A stretch of 64,000 nucleotides of DNA, taken from assembly GCF_002849655.1 (NCBI RefSeq), contig NZ_PDNW01000003.1, forward strand, positions 62,001 to 126,000, written 5' to 3'. Made by a program: the position numbers and the translations under genes. This document shows, piece after piece, positions 9,159-17,776 of this stretch. The DNA comes from Pollutimonas subterranea (GTDB lineage Bacteria > Pseudomonadota > Gammaproteobacteria > Burkholderiales > Burkholderiaceae_B). The notes below the pieces were generated by a model. That model ran no database searches. It was not told where the DNA came from and worked only from the letters and a program-made list of their open reading frames with translations. How positions within the stretch are numbered: the first letter of the stretch is position 1; the number at the start of each line of letters is the position of its first letter.

Positions 9159-9405
9159 AGTAACTTTGGGATTTCTTGGGGCTTTCGGCTATCTACAGTC
9201 GTCCACAATTTGTGGCTACATAGATGCCTGAGGAGCAGCGAGCACGCCCGTGATAACTGATAATCAGCTGAAGATGCCTGTATGAAGTATGTTTGATATG
9301 GGGGCTATCCGTTGTTCAACTGCACAACCGTAAATAACGAATAAGTATTCCAGTTTGGACCGTCTGACAATATTGCGTCTTTTAGCCTTGATGGGTCGAA
9401 TAGAA
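9159..9405. other. Intergenic region between conjugation block and defence genes
   Basis: About 250 bases without a gene. It contains a perfect 13-base palindrome (CCACAATTTGTGG, 9203-9215), a possible operator. Base composition drops here towards the AT-rich defence genes, marking the edge of an inserted segment. No transposon end or att repeat was recognised. Confidence 0.5.
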
Positions 9406-12400
9406 ATGGCAGCAACGATAACCTTGAAAAAGGGAGGGCCAGCAGGCTTTCTTTCCCAGTTTTCTCTTGAACGACGAATGCTTTTGCGTGCGGAAAGATC
9501 AAAGGGAATTCCTTCTCTCCGGGCTGGGACCGACAGCACGGGACATCCTGTGCTGATTAAGACTTGGGCCCGTGAAAACTCCGATGGGGTTATTCGCGAT
9601 ATCTGGCAAAATGAAATTAGACAGTTGCATCGTTTAGCTGGCTATCCAGGCGTGGCTGACTATATTGTAGAGTTGCAGGGGACTGGAGAAGACGAAGCAG
9701 GCTTTCATCTAGTGCTTAATCCAGGGCAACGTAGACCGTTGGCGTCGTTCCTGCAGAACGATGATTCAGGTGCATGGCTGGCTAGGGCGAGATCCCCTCA
9801 AAGTCGCATGACAATATGGAGAAACCTTCAACGTATAGCAAATGGTCTGGATTTGCTGCATTCACAGGGCCTCTTGCATAGAAATTTGAATGCGTGGTCT
9901 GTTTTGACCACCGGAAATGAAGAGCCGGATTTCCAATTGACTGGGTTTGAATGGTCAATGCGGCTCGTTGGCTCGGATACGCAACTGTTGCCTCGCGGGC
10001 CGTCGGGTGTGGAGTTAAGCGAGTCGTTTACGCGTGACTGGCAGCAATTTGGCGCGTTAGCGTCCACGCTCTTAGCCTTTGACTCAAAGAGACTCGCAAA
10101 TCTTTCGCTGCCAAATCACGAAGTTTCAGAATACGCTTCTGCAGATGAAACAAGGCTTCTCCGAGAACTCTTGCAATTGATCCCAGCACGCCGAATTGAT
10201 GGTCAGCTAGTTGAGGAACGTATTTCCGCGATTGTCACTGTGCTATCAATGCGCGCGCAGAAAAAAGAGCAGGGGTTTCACTTCGTCCTCGCTCTTGGGC
10301 GCTCTAACCCGCTTACCAATGCGATTCGAGAAGCGTCAGGCCAGGAAATAGAGGTTGACGATGTGTCGTCGCAATTTGAGTTTATCAAAAGTGACTTATA
10401 CAGCCCGATCGCTTTAGCGACAAAAACCCGTGGGAAAACCAACGGATTTAGCTTGCGTCTCCGGGGCCGAAATCTTACATATGTCCTTGAAGCCTACAAC
10501 GGCGGACAGGGAAACAATGCGTCTAATTGGGACTTTGCATATTGTGCCCGTGCTGACCTTGACTTGCCGTTTGAAGACTTAATTATTAAACGCATCGAAC
10601 TTAATCCTGAAAGTTTGCAGCTAATTAAGTTAACGGATGCGAAAGCATTATATCGTCGCTTTCGAGGGAGGGTTGGTGCTTGGGAAAGTCTGAGGCAAGA
10701 GCTACGGCCCTTGACGGAAGATCAGACTGCACCGGCTCAGATGCGCAAGTCGCTGATGCTGACACAAGTGATTGAGTACTTGTATGCCGCGTCTGAAATG
10801 TTCCCGGTGAAGATAGTCCGAACTGAGTCGGTAGAGATGGATGATGAGGGAGGGCGTATCGCATTATTTGTCACCCCTCGCGAAGATTCGGATCGTGAGC
10901 GTCTTGCTGAAGCCTTAGGACTTGCTGTACCGAGTCGCCGTCTCAGTGAGGTGGTTGAATCTGATCGTGCTGAGGATACATTTGGCGGGCCAGTCACTTG
11001 GACCCTGACTGATAAGCCTCTTCTCGGGGACCGGTCAGCGCAGAATACTGAGTGGAGGTATGAGGCGAAACGGTCTACGCAGGATGGTTCAACTGAGTAT
11101 TGCTTTCGAGGCGACGGCCTAGCGCCAACCATAGCAGATGCGTTCTTGATCGCTGACAGTTCGATTGGACGAGACTCCCAGCTCAAACGTAGGCTTCGAA
11201 GTTTCCAAGTCTTGGCAGAGCATGCCGAGTTGTCGCAGATGCTGCTGGATCCAAGGTCGCGGATATTAAACAGCGAGGAAACTGTTGAAGAGGACGAGGA
11301 TTTTCTGGCGCTTGATCAGTCTAAGCAAAAAGCACTCAAGCTCGCTATTGAGACCCTTCCTCTTTTTTTAGTTCAAGGGCCTCCTGGTGTCGGTAAGACC
11401 CGTTTGGTAAGGGATCTCGTGAGAAGACGCTTCACAGAAAATGAGTCAACTCGACTTCTATTGTCCGCTCAGAGTAACTACGCTGTTGATCACCTTCTTA
11501 GTGCAATACAAGAAATCTTTTCAAACGAGACCGTAGAGTCTCCATTGATTGTGCGGTGCACAGCAAAGGATAAGACGGAACAGGGAAGCGAATTCGATGT
11601 CGGTCAGCAAACTAAAAAAATGCTTTCAAATCTACTACGAAGTGAACTTTATGCAAACGCGACGCCGAATATGCAGAGTCGGCTGGCGCAGCTAGGAAGG
11701 AGTGTTGGGCTTGGAGATGAAACAGGCCTTCCTAGCGCCGACGGTTTGCCAGCGGAGTCAATGGAGTATGCACGGCGGGCGCTCGAAGGATTGGTTCTGC
11801 GGGCCGCAAATCTTGTATTCGCCACAACTAATTCTGGAGACTTAGAGCGCCTTATTGAGGAGCGCGCTCAATTTGATTGGGCGATTGTAGAGGAGGCAGG
11901 CAAGGCAACCGGAGGAGAACTGGTAGCGCCTATGCTTTTGTCTCACCGGCGCTTAATGATTGGAGATCACCAGCAGCTTCCTCCCTTTGGAACAGAGCGT
12001 CTTTTGAAGTTATTCGAAAAGCCCGAGTCTGTTCGAACAGCCCTCAAGCTTGGTGATCCAATGGTCGGTCGCACATTTCGTGACACTACCGTAGATGGAA
12101 TTTTCGTTGATGGAGATGAGGCCAGAAATGAGGAGACTGATCGAACTTTTTCAGATCTTTGTGCGATGGCGAGTAGGAATTTCACGTTGTTCGAAACAAT
12201 GATCGAAAATGAGTTTGACGTACAAAGGTCTAGCCGAGGACGGCGACCTATTGCAACTCAATTGACTGCACAACATCGCATGCATCCTGCGATTGCAAGC
12301 ATCATTTCCACATGCTTCTATGACGAACTTACTACGGATCCTGCTCGCGAGAGGGAATTCCGATCGGACCCGTCGCCAGTTAGTTCGATTGACGTGTCTC

Positions 12401-13017
12401 GGTTACCTGATGCACCCGTCGTTTGGGTTGACATGCCGTACTTGCAAAATACCATCGGAATGAAGAGGGCCGAACGTTTGCCACGCTATTGCAATGATCA
12501 AGAGGTCGATGCCGTAATACGCGTTCTAGAAATTATGAGATCAAACCCGAGGGCTGGGAAACAGGCGTCCTTAGCAGTGCTTTCGCCCTATAAGCGTCAA
12601 GTAGATCTTTTGTCAAAAAAAATCCTTTCCTTACGCTCAAATGACTTGAGCCATTTGTCGTCATTTTCGTCAGGAGGTCGACAAGAGGATTTTTGTAATA
12701 CTGTTGATTCGTTCCAAGGGAATGAAGCCGATCTTGTGGTTGTATCACTCGTTCGAAATAATAATCACGGCTCGATATGGACGGCACTGGGTTTTCTTGC
12801 AGACGAACGGCGCATGAATGTTCTTTTGAGTAGGGCGAGATGGAAGCTGGTCGTGGTGGGCAGCCTTGATTTTTTAACGGCCATTTCACAGACCCCAAAG
12901 TCTGCTGAGGATGCGGAAAGAAGTGACTTTCTGAACAAGCTATTGAAGCTGATACGAACGGCGGACTCCCCGGACTTTGCTGTTGTGCCATACAAAAAAC
13001 TCTGTAGAGGGCTGTAA
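9406..13017 (+). CDS. mkoA: Kinase-like/SF1 helicase fusion, Mokosh type I MkoA-like
   Basis: Very large protein (1203 residues from ATG 9406) joining an N-terminal protein-kinase-like domain to a C-terminal Upf1-like SF1 helicase. The kinase part shows a VLIK lysine, a following NEIRQL helix and a catalytic-loop-like LLHRNLN near residue 157; HRD has become HRN, and the DFG position reads TGFE, so it is probably a pseudokinase. Helicase motifs: GPPGVGKTR near residue 658, WAIVEEAGKAT near 826, GDHQQLPPFG, TAQHRMHP, DSFQGNEADLVVVSLVRN and RRMNVLLSRAR. The PLD gene overlaps its stop by one base. Kinase plus COG1112-type helicase plus PLD nuclease is the Mokosh type I defence layout. No clear ribosome site decides the start; TTG 9355 and ATG 9391 are alternatives. 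Confidence 0.82.
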   Translation: MAATITLKKGGPAGFLSQFSLERRMLLRAERSKGIPSLRAGTDSTGHPVLIKTWARENSDGVIRDIWQNEIRQLHRLAGYPGVADYIVELQGTGEDEAGFHLVLNPGQRRPLASFLQNDDSGAWLARARSPQSRMTIWRNLQRIANGLDLLHSQGLLHRNLNAWSVLTTGNEEPDFQLTGFEWSMRLVGSDTQLLPRGPSGVELSESFTRDWQQFGALASTLLAFDSKRLANLSLPNHEVSEYASADETRLLRELLQLIPARRIDGQLVEERISAIVTVLSMRAQKKEQGFHFVLALGRSNPLTNAIREASGQEIEVDDVSSQFEFIKSDLYSPIALATKTRGKTNGFSLRLRGRNLTYVLEAYNGGQGNNASNWDFAYCARADLDLPFEDLIIKRIELNPESLQLIKLTDAKALYRRFRGRVGAWESLRQELRPLTEDQTAPAQMRKSLMLTQVIEYLYAASEMFPVKIVRTESVEMDDEGGRIALFVTPREDSDRERLAEALGLAVPSRRLSEVVESDRAEDTFGGPVTWTLTDKPLLGDRSAQNTEWRYEAKRSTQDGSTEYCFRGDGLAPTIADAFLIADSSIGRDSQLKRRLRSFQVLAEHAELSQMLLDPRSRILNSEETVEEDEDFLALDQSKQKALKLAIETLPLFLVQGPPGVGKTRLVRDLVRRRFTENESTRLLLSAQSNYAVDHLLSAIQEIFSNETVESPLIVRCTAKDKTEQGSEFDVGQQTKKMLSNLLRSELYANATPNMQSRLAQLGRSVGLGDETGLPSADGLPAESMEYARRALEGLVLRAANLVFATTNSGDLERLIEERAQFDWAIVEEAGKATGGELVAPMLLSHRRLMIGDHQQLPPFGTERLLKLFEKPESVRTALKLGDPMVGRTFRDTTVDGIFVDGDEARNEETDRTFSDLCAMASRNFTLFETMIENEFDVQRSSRGRRPIATQLTAQHRMHPAIASIISTCFYDELTTDPAREREFRSDPSPVSSIDVSRLPDAPVVWVDMPYLQNTIGMKRAERLPRYCNDQEVDAVIRVLEIMRSNPRAGKQASLAVLSPYKRQVDLLSKKILSLRSNDLSHLSSFSSGGRQEDFCNTVDSFQGNEADLVVVSLVRNNNHGSIWTALGFLADERRMNVLLSRARWKLVVVGSLDFLTAISQTPKSAEDAERSDFLNKLLKLIRTADSPDFAVVPYKKLCRGL

Positions 13018-14762
13018 TGATGGTGGTGAAAGTTGCTGTTCCGGTTCTTAGAGGAAAGTTGAGTGTATTGCTTGAAAAGGGACGTCCATGGAGCCTAGTT
13101 GAGCATTTGATCTTGGAAGCCCTTTCACGGAGCGAGTTTTCGGCTACTGAACTGGCTGCACAGGGGCAGATTCCTCGTCGGGTTGTAATTGAGTCGATTA
13201 TTCGGCTAATGCGGGCTGGGTGGGTGCAGCTTTCCAAGCATGAAAATACTATGTGCTTCTCAGCCACTGAATCTGGTAAAGAGGTAGCATTTTTTTCGGA
13301 GCTTCCAAATTTTCCTAAGCGCGTTCGCAAGTCGATTAGTTTCATCGTTGACCAAGCCGTGGGCCAGGTGTTCCGTAACCGAGAGTGGATCGTCGAAACG
13401 GAAGGTGTTGTTCGAGAGCGTACTAAGAATGACACTTTAGTTTGGATTCACCCAGAGAGTGAGGGGCTAAAGATAGATCCAGGCGCTTTTACGGCATCTC
13501 TATTGGAAGATGATGAAAAGCTTATCGATGCTGCGTCAGCTGGGGTCTCAAGAAGATTTGCACTTTTAACTGTTCGTGGTGAAATAGTTGAAGGACTTCC
13601 GGATCGAGAGCTTCCGGAGCTTCGCAAGATTGTCTTGCAGGCTGCCAAAAGCTTTCCGGTATCTTCAAAGCCTGAGCAAAAGTTGTATTCCGTCCCAGGT
13701 ATAACTGCTGGGTCTGGTAAGGCCGAGACAGTAGATCGTCGCATTCATTTTGATCTGAAAGACCTGATACTTGATGGTGAAGCTCACAAGAAGGCTATTC
13801 TTAAGGTTCTTCATGATGCTAAATCAAGAATATATATACATTCGACATTTATTGGAAAAGATAGCTTCATGGGGCTGCTTCCGCACATGGAGGCTGCGAT
13901 AAAACGTGGTGTTCAAATTCACGTCTTATGGGGGCAAAATGATGATCCGGAAGAGTTAATATCAACAAGAAGGGCGATTGGTGAGATTCGGGAAGATGAT
14001 CGTATCCGAGATGTTAGTGGCTCATTGATTATTCACCCGTTTTCAACAAAATCACATGCAAAGATTATTGTTGCTGACTCTAAAGTAGATGGGAGGTTTG
14101 TCGCTTTTGTTGGCTCCTGCAACTGGCTGTCGTCAGGGTTCCATAGCTACGAAGCCTCAATTCGCTTAAGTGATCCTCAGATCGTAGCGGATGTTGTTGA
14201 TAATCTGGCACGTTTAGTGTGTGCGGAGAACGGCATTTGGTCTGAGTTGATTACTGAGTTTGTGAACCTGAGTAAGCTGTTGAGAAAGCAGCCGCCCACG
14301 CAACCTCCTAATGCCGTTGCTCGCCTTGTAATTGGGCCAAGACACGGCGATTATATTTTGCGAGCTCGTGATGAAGCCACGTCGCGTGTTTTCTTAACCA
14401 GCCACAGATTGGGGCCGACTGCCTATCCTTCGGTGTTCTCCGCAATTGGTGCGCTAGCTGCGAAAAATGGAATCATGGCGGAATTGTATTTTGGACGATC
14501 GACGGGAGCGGTAAAGAATCGCCATACGGTGCAGGCAATCAATGATGCGGCGACTTCGGGCGTGACGCTTGTGCCGGTCTCATCGCCAAGGTTGCACGCC
14601 AAGATTTTAGCGTGGGATTCTCGTTCCGCGCTCTTGACTAGTTTAAATTGGCTATCTGGCGACCCGGTTGATGGGGTGGACGTTAAAGAGCTTGGCGTAT
14701 TCATTGAGGCTGACGGGGTGGCATCTAAAATTATTGATAATTTCGAATGTGCGAAAGAATGA
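13017..14762 (+). CDS. mkoB: PLD-family nuclease, Mokosh type I MkoB-like
   Basis: Protein of 581 residues. The N-terminus (about residues 25-95) looks like a winged helix (HLILEALSRSEFSATELAA...RAGWVQL). Two HKD-type active-site motifs follow: HAKIIVADSK with GSCNW near residue 346, and LHAKILAWDS with TSLNW near residue 527. This arrangement is typical of phospholipase D-superfamily nucleases acting as one polypeptide. The ATG overlaps the helicase stop (TAATG), so the two genes are co-translated. Codon use is AT-rich like its partner and unlike the trb genes. Confidence 0.82.
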   Translation: MMVVKVAVPVLRGKLSVLLEKGRPWSLVEHLILEALSRSEFSATELAAQGQIPRRVVIESIIRLMRAGWVQLSKHENTMCFSATESGKEVAFFSELPNFPKRVRKSISFIVDQAVGQVFRNREWIVETEGVVRERTKNDTLVWIHPESEGLKIDPGAFTASLLEDDEKLIDAASAGVSRRFALLTVRGEIVEGLPDRELPELRKIVLQAAKSFPVSSKPEQKLYSVPGITAGSGKAETVDRRIHFDLKDLILDGEAHKKAILKVLHDAKSRIYIHSTFIGKDSFMGLLPHMEAAIKRGVQIHVLWGQNDDPEELISTRRAIGEIREDDRIRDVSGSLIIHPFSTKSHAKIIVADSKVDGRFVAFVGSCNWLSSGFHSYEASIRLSDPQIVADVVDNLARLVCAENGIWSELITEFVNLSKLLRKQPPTQPPNAVARLVIGPRHGDYILRARDEATSRVFLTSHRLGPTAYPSVFSAIGALAAKNGIMAELYFGRSTGAVKNRHTVQAINDAATSGVTLVPVSSPRLHAKILAWDSRSALLTSLNWLSGDPVDGVDVKELGVFIEADGVASKIIDNFECAKE

Positions 14763-14801
14763 GTGGCACCATCACTTCAAGTTGACCCGAGAAGTGCGTT
14801 G

Positions 14802-14826
14802 GCAGAAAGTTACGCCAACTTTCTGC
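14802..14826 (+). terminator. Hairpin after mkoB
   Basis: Perfect 10-base stem (GCAGAAAGTT / AACTTTCTGC) with a 5-base loop, 40 bases after the nuclease stop. No T-run follows, so termination would be weak; it may instead be an RNA-stabilising hairpin. Confidence 0.4.
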
Positions 14827-14844
14827 ATCATGAGGTGCGTTTGG

Positions 14845-15145
14845 TTAAGACACCCGCTGAGCCAGAAGGGTCTGTCCTTGCTCGGTAATTCGATACTTTT
14901 GCAGGCGGCTATTGGGCTTGTCCGGTATGGTCATCCCAAGTAAACCTGCGTCAAGCGCTGGCTGTAGATAAGCCATGCGAAAATGTTTGCGATCTTTCAG
15001 CCCAAGCGCGTCCATTAGTTCCGTTCGGGTTTGCTCACCTTGAATCACGACAAGTAAGTCCCCGGCTTGGGGGGTGACTTGGGGGGGTGACTTGGGGGGT
15101 ATCTTCGCCACGTGCCAGAACTTGAAGTAGCTCGGCTTCAGTCAT
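14845..15145 (-). pseudogene. AlbA_2-type ATP-binding transcriptional regulator, internally deleted
   Basis: Read on the minus strand, ATG at 15145 begins MTEAELLQVLARGED, the start typical of AlbA_2/RecG-like ATP-binding regulators. The frame then enters a Pro/Gln/Val/Thr repeat made of three near-identical units, each with a run of six or seven G (15067-15101 on the plus strand). A one-base shift there leads into the family's C-terminal winged helix (GEQTRTELMDALGLKDRKHF, then MTIPDKPNSRLQKYRITEQG). The several hundred residues normally between the two ends are absent, so this is an internal-deletion remnant. Confidence 0.7.
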
Positions 15146-15175
15146 AGGTTTACTCAATTGCAAAGAGCTGTTTGA

Positions 15176-15277
15176 TCAGGTTGTCTTCAGATCATAGACG
15201 ACTTCGGTAAGGATAATGGATCTATGCTGGAGACGTTCCAGGCGTTCTTTGATGGAAAGACCGAAGAACTCAGCCAT
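15176..15277 (-). pseudogene. Truncated AbiEii-like nucleotidyltransferase toxin stub
   Basis: A 33-residue frame starting MAEFFGLSIKERLERLQH whose ATG overlaps the end of the upstream antitoxin gene, as expected for the toxin partner. The start resembles nucleotidyltransferase toxins paired with DUF6088/AbiEi proteins. After about 18 residues the sequence no longer fits, and it stops. The toxin appears to have been lost by the deletion that also joined the neighbouring AlbA_2 remnant. Confidence 0.45.
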
Positions 15278-15866
15278 GGGACACCAGAGCGCTGATTTCC
15301 TGTGCCATCCAGGTCGGCAGGCGTGCACGTGCTGAAGTCACTTTTTCCATTTCAGCGGGTGATAGTTTGGCGCGCAACGTACGTATTGCCTTACCGGACC
15401 TTTCTGGTCCCAGCCAGGCCAGGGCACGCACCACATCGCCAGCGGCGCGACCCGGGTAAATCAATTGCCATCCCGGGGCATGGCGCAGTTCTACTTTTTG
15501 TGCCCCTAGCTTCAAGCGTCGGCTTGGGCCGGATGTCAGGTAGATGGCCTGCATAGGAACTTGCGTCGTGAGACCGAGTGTATTGGCGGAGGACGCACCG
15601 TGCGGCACGATAATTTCGCCACGTTGTTTAGCCAGATTTTCGACCATCTTGGCTGTTGAGGGCGCACGGGTGCCAAAGCGGTTTTCGATCGGCAAGACAT
15701 AGATGCCACGGCTCGCACGCAACAACGGACCCCGCTGAACGAGGCGGGACAGGGCTTGATCTACGGCAGCGCGGTTGCCCAGGTGCAGTAGCTCTTTTGC
15801 GACCAAAGGCGCGCCCTCCGGTAAGCCGGTAGCGTGCTCAAGTATTTTTTGGGAAAGGGTCTGCAT
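15270..15866 (-). CDS. DUF6088/AbiEi-like antitoxin
   Basis: Protein of 198 residues starting MQTLSQKILEHATGLPEGAP. The N-terminal winged helix (ELLHLGNRAAVDQALSRLVQ, then LLRASRGIYVLP) and the following region (PHGASSANTLGLTTQVP, YLTSGPSRRLKLG) match DUF6088/AbiEi-type antitoxins that repress their own operon and neutralise a nucleotidyltransferase. ATG 15866 follows AGGAGG with good spacing; the longer frame to 15911 lacks a ribosome site. Its toxin partner downstream is only a stub. Confidence 0.75.
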   Translation of the reverse strand: MQTLSQKILEHATGLPEGAPLVAKELLHLGNRAAVDQALSRLVQRGPLLRASRGIYVLPIENRFGTRAPSTAKMVENLAKQRGEIIVPHGASSANTLGLTTQVPMQAIYLTSGPSRRLKLGAQKVELRHAPGWQLIYPGRAAGDVVRALAWLGPERSGKAIRTLRAKLSPAEMEKVTSARARLPTWMAQEISALVSHG

Positions 15867-16576
15867 AAGGTTGCCTCCTGATTGGTAGAAATATAGCAAA
15901 GTTTCTGACACTTTTTAATATGAACGGAAGATCGTATGGCTTGCGTGTATCATGGATTGTCTTGGGAGTCTTTGCCGTTATTGGAGGCAACCTTGGACAC
16001 TGAAGCCATCGTCATGGAGACGTTATTGGCTCGTCAAATGAGTCGGATTGCTTGTCGAGGAGGGAGACAAGATGCGTCACCTCCTGTATCCTTATATTCT
16101 GATTGATAATGGTGTTGCATAACGTTTACGCCCCGCAATTCGCTCCATCTCCCGCGCCAGCAAAAGATCTGCGTTTCTGACGGTAAAAGCGACGATAAAG
16201 ACACATCTCGATCACATCCAAGTCCTTTAACCATGCGGGTTGCGAGACCTATTGATGATGGAGTGGGAATGATCCCACGTCTGGCATCGCTAGGCACCTG
16301 ATGGCATGAAATGCCGCTAAGCCCGCGTAATTGCGGGCTTTTTTGTGTTTTTGTCTGGCACGTTCTGACAATAGGAGGAAGCGTCAAGCACCGTTTTAGC
16401 ATGGCATTAAAGCTGATGCTATCGACCGACGATACCATGATGAAAGCCGATATCATGTCGCCTTTTTCGTTGATTGCACGGTATCGAAATTAGTTGAGCC
16501 CTTTTTTTATTGATTTAATTTGTGTGTCTTTTGTCAGCTTTCAACATGGTATCGGAATCGAGAGAGGATAAGGTGA
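15867..16576. other. Region without a convincing gene
   Basis: About 700 bases. A 56-residue frame at 15936-16106 (+) has no recognisable family and is not supported. A strong terminator hairpin lies at 16319-16346. Short AT-rich tracts just before the integrase fragment (16499-16530) could belong to an integrase promoter or att region, but no repeat was found that proves an att site. Confidence 0.4.
16319..16346 (+). terminator. Rho-independent terminator
   Basis: Eight-base GC-rich stem (AAGCCCGC / GCGGGCTT) with a 6-base loop followed by a T-run. It is a textbook terminator on the plus strand, yet no intact plus-strand gene precedes it, so its original gene has probably been lost. Confidence 0.7.
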
Positions 16577-17116
16577 GTGCTGACCGATACCAAGCTGCGC
16601 AATCTCAAGCCGAGGGACAAGCTCTACAAGGTGAATGACCGGGAAGGTCTGTACGTGGCCCTGACCCCAGCCGGCTCCATCTCGTTCCGTTATAACTACT
16701 CAATCAACGGTCGGCAGGAGACCATCACCTTTGGTCGCGACGGCGTCGGTGGCATCACCTTGGCAGAAGCCCGTGAACAGTTGGGTGACGCCAAGAAGAT
16801 GGTTGCGGCGGGCAAGTCACCGGCCAAGGAAAAAGCCCGAGACAAGGCGCGGATCAAGGATGCAGAGACGTTCGGTGCCTGGGCGGAAAAGTGGCTGCGT
16901 GGCTACCAGATGGCCGACTCCACCCGCGACATGCGCCTTTTGGTCTATGAGCGCGAGCTAGAGCCGAAATTCAGCAATCAGAAACTGGTGGAGATCACCC
17001 ATGAGGACTTGCGGGCGCTAACTGATGCCATCGTTGAGCGAGGCGCACCTGCCACCGCCGTTCATGTGCGTGAAATCGTGCTTCAGGTCTTTCGTTGGGC
17101 AGTTAAGCGTGGGCAG
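16577..17116 (+). pseudogene. Tyrosine integrase, N-terminal fragment (P4-type)
   Basis: GTG start at 16577 after AAGGTGA. The first 180 residues carry the DUF4102 arm-binding domain (MLTDTKLRNLKPRDKLYKV, then GLYVALTPAGS) and the SAM-like core-binding domain (FGAWAEKWLRGY, ITHEDLRALTDAIVERGAPA, VLQVFRWAVKRGQ). After VKRGQ the frame enters unrelated sequence, and the whole catalytic domain (R..HxxR..Y) is missing. It cannot recombine DNA. The break abuts a relaxase tail fragment. Confidence 0.8.
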
Positions 17117-17461
17117 CAGAGCGGTATGGCGACCGTATCACCGTCAACGGCACTACCGAGTTCAAGGCGCAAGCAATCCGGGCGGCCGTGGATGGCAAAC
17201 TGGCCATTACGTTTGCCGATCCGGCCCTGGAGAAGCGCCGCTAGGCGCTACTGCAAGATAATTTCAGCGCGACCAGAGAGCCAAGTGTTCCTGGTGTCGG
17301 GAAAGTGCAGAACGAGGGGCAGCGGCGGCGGTTACGCCGCAAAGGCCGGCACCTGCACCGACGCCCGCGCCGACTGAGCTGGCCCGTCGCAAAGCCAAGC
17401 TACAAGCCGAGTTGAGCGCCAAGAAGGAAAGGACAAACCAGCGCAAGGGGCGGGGTCGGTA
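17116..17461 (+). pseudogene. Relaxase (TraI-like, LPD7-type) C-terminal remnant
   Basis: The frame YGDRITVNGTTEFKAQAIRA followed by DGKLAITFADPALEKRR resembles the C-terminal end of plasmid relaxases. It hits a TAG at 17242-17244, then continues QALLQDNFSATREPS. A further frame change leads into a basic Pro/Ala tail (AVTPQRPAPAPTPAPTELAR, then KKERTNQRKGRGR) ending at 17461. Thus a relaxase tail with a stop and a frameshift follows directly on the integrase fragment. Assignment to the family rests on pattern recall. Confidence 0.5.
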
Positions 17462-17465
17462 GCCC

Positions 17466-17494
17466 TTGATATGCTTGAATGCAGTTTGTATAAT
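17466..17494 (+). promoter_or_regulatory. Sigma70 promoter of the fitAB operon
   Basis: TTGATA (17466-17471), 17-base spacer, TATAAT (17489-17494), 33 bases before the antitoxin start. A near-consensus promoter; an antitoxin operator probably overlaps it, as in other such operons (inference). Confidence 0.65.
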
Positions 17495-17527
17495 TGATTT
17501 CACGGCAATCAACAGGAGGTTGCAGAC

Positions 17528-17776
17528 ATGAGAGCAGTAACGATCAGGAATGTGCCAGAAGAGGTGCATCGTGCGATCCGGGTTAGGGCGGCGCAGAACG
17601 GCCGTACATTGCAAGCCGAGATGTGCGAAATATTGGCTACCGCCGTGAAACCGGAAGGCCGGGTAAAGCTGGGCGACCTGCTGGCAGACATCGGGCGCAA
17701 GGTGAAATTAACCAACGAAGAAATGGCGGTTTTTGACCCTGACCATTCACCAGCCCGCGCAGCGAGTTTTGAATGA
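17528..17776 (+). CDS. fitA: FitA/StbC-like ribbon-helix-helix antitoxin
   Basis: 82-residue DNA-binding antitoxin. The N-terminus MRAVTIRNVPEEVHRAIRVR is the Arc/MetJ-type ribbon-helix-helix typical of FitA/StbC. The C-terminal tail (FDPDHSPARAASFE) is the kind that binds the PIN toxin. ATG follows AGGAGG. It overlaps the toxin gene by four bases and is intact, in contrast to its broken neighbours. Confidence 0.88.
   Translation: MRAVTIRNVPEEVHRAIRVRAAQNGRTLQAEMCEILATAVKPEGRVKLGDLLADIGRKVKLTNEEMAVFDPDHSPARAASFE

Noticed and set aside
12533..13435. 300-codon minus-strand frame across the helicase/nuclease junction
   Set aside because: Antisense to motif-bearing sequence of both defence genes; no recognisable domain.
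15936..16106. 56-codon plus-strand frame after the antitoxin gene
   Set aside because: No ribosome site, no family, and lies in a decayed segment.
16310..16350. Possible tRNA or tmRNA 3' end at the hairpin
   Set aside because: No cloverleaf or T-loop can be formed upstream; only a terminator is supported.
16034..16456. 140-codon minus-strand frame
   Set aside because: Crosses a clear terminator hairpin and has no recognisable domain.
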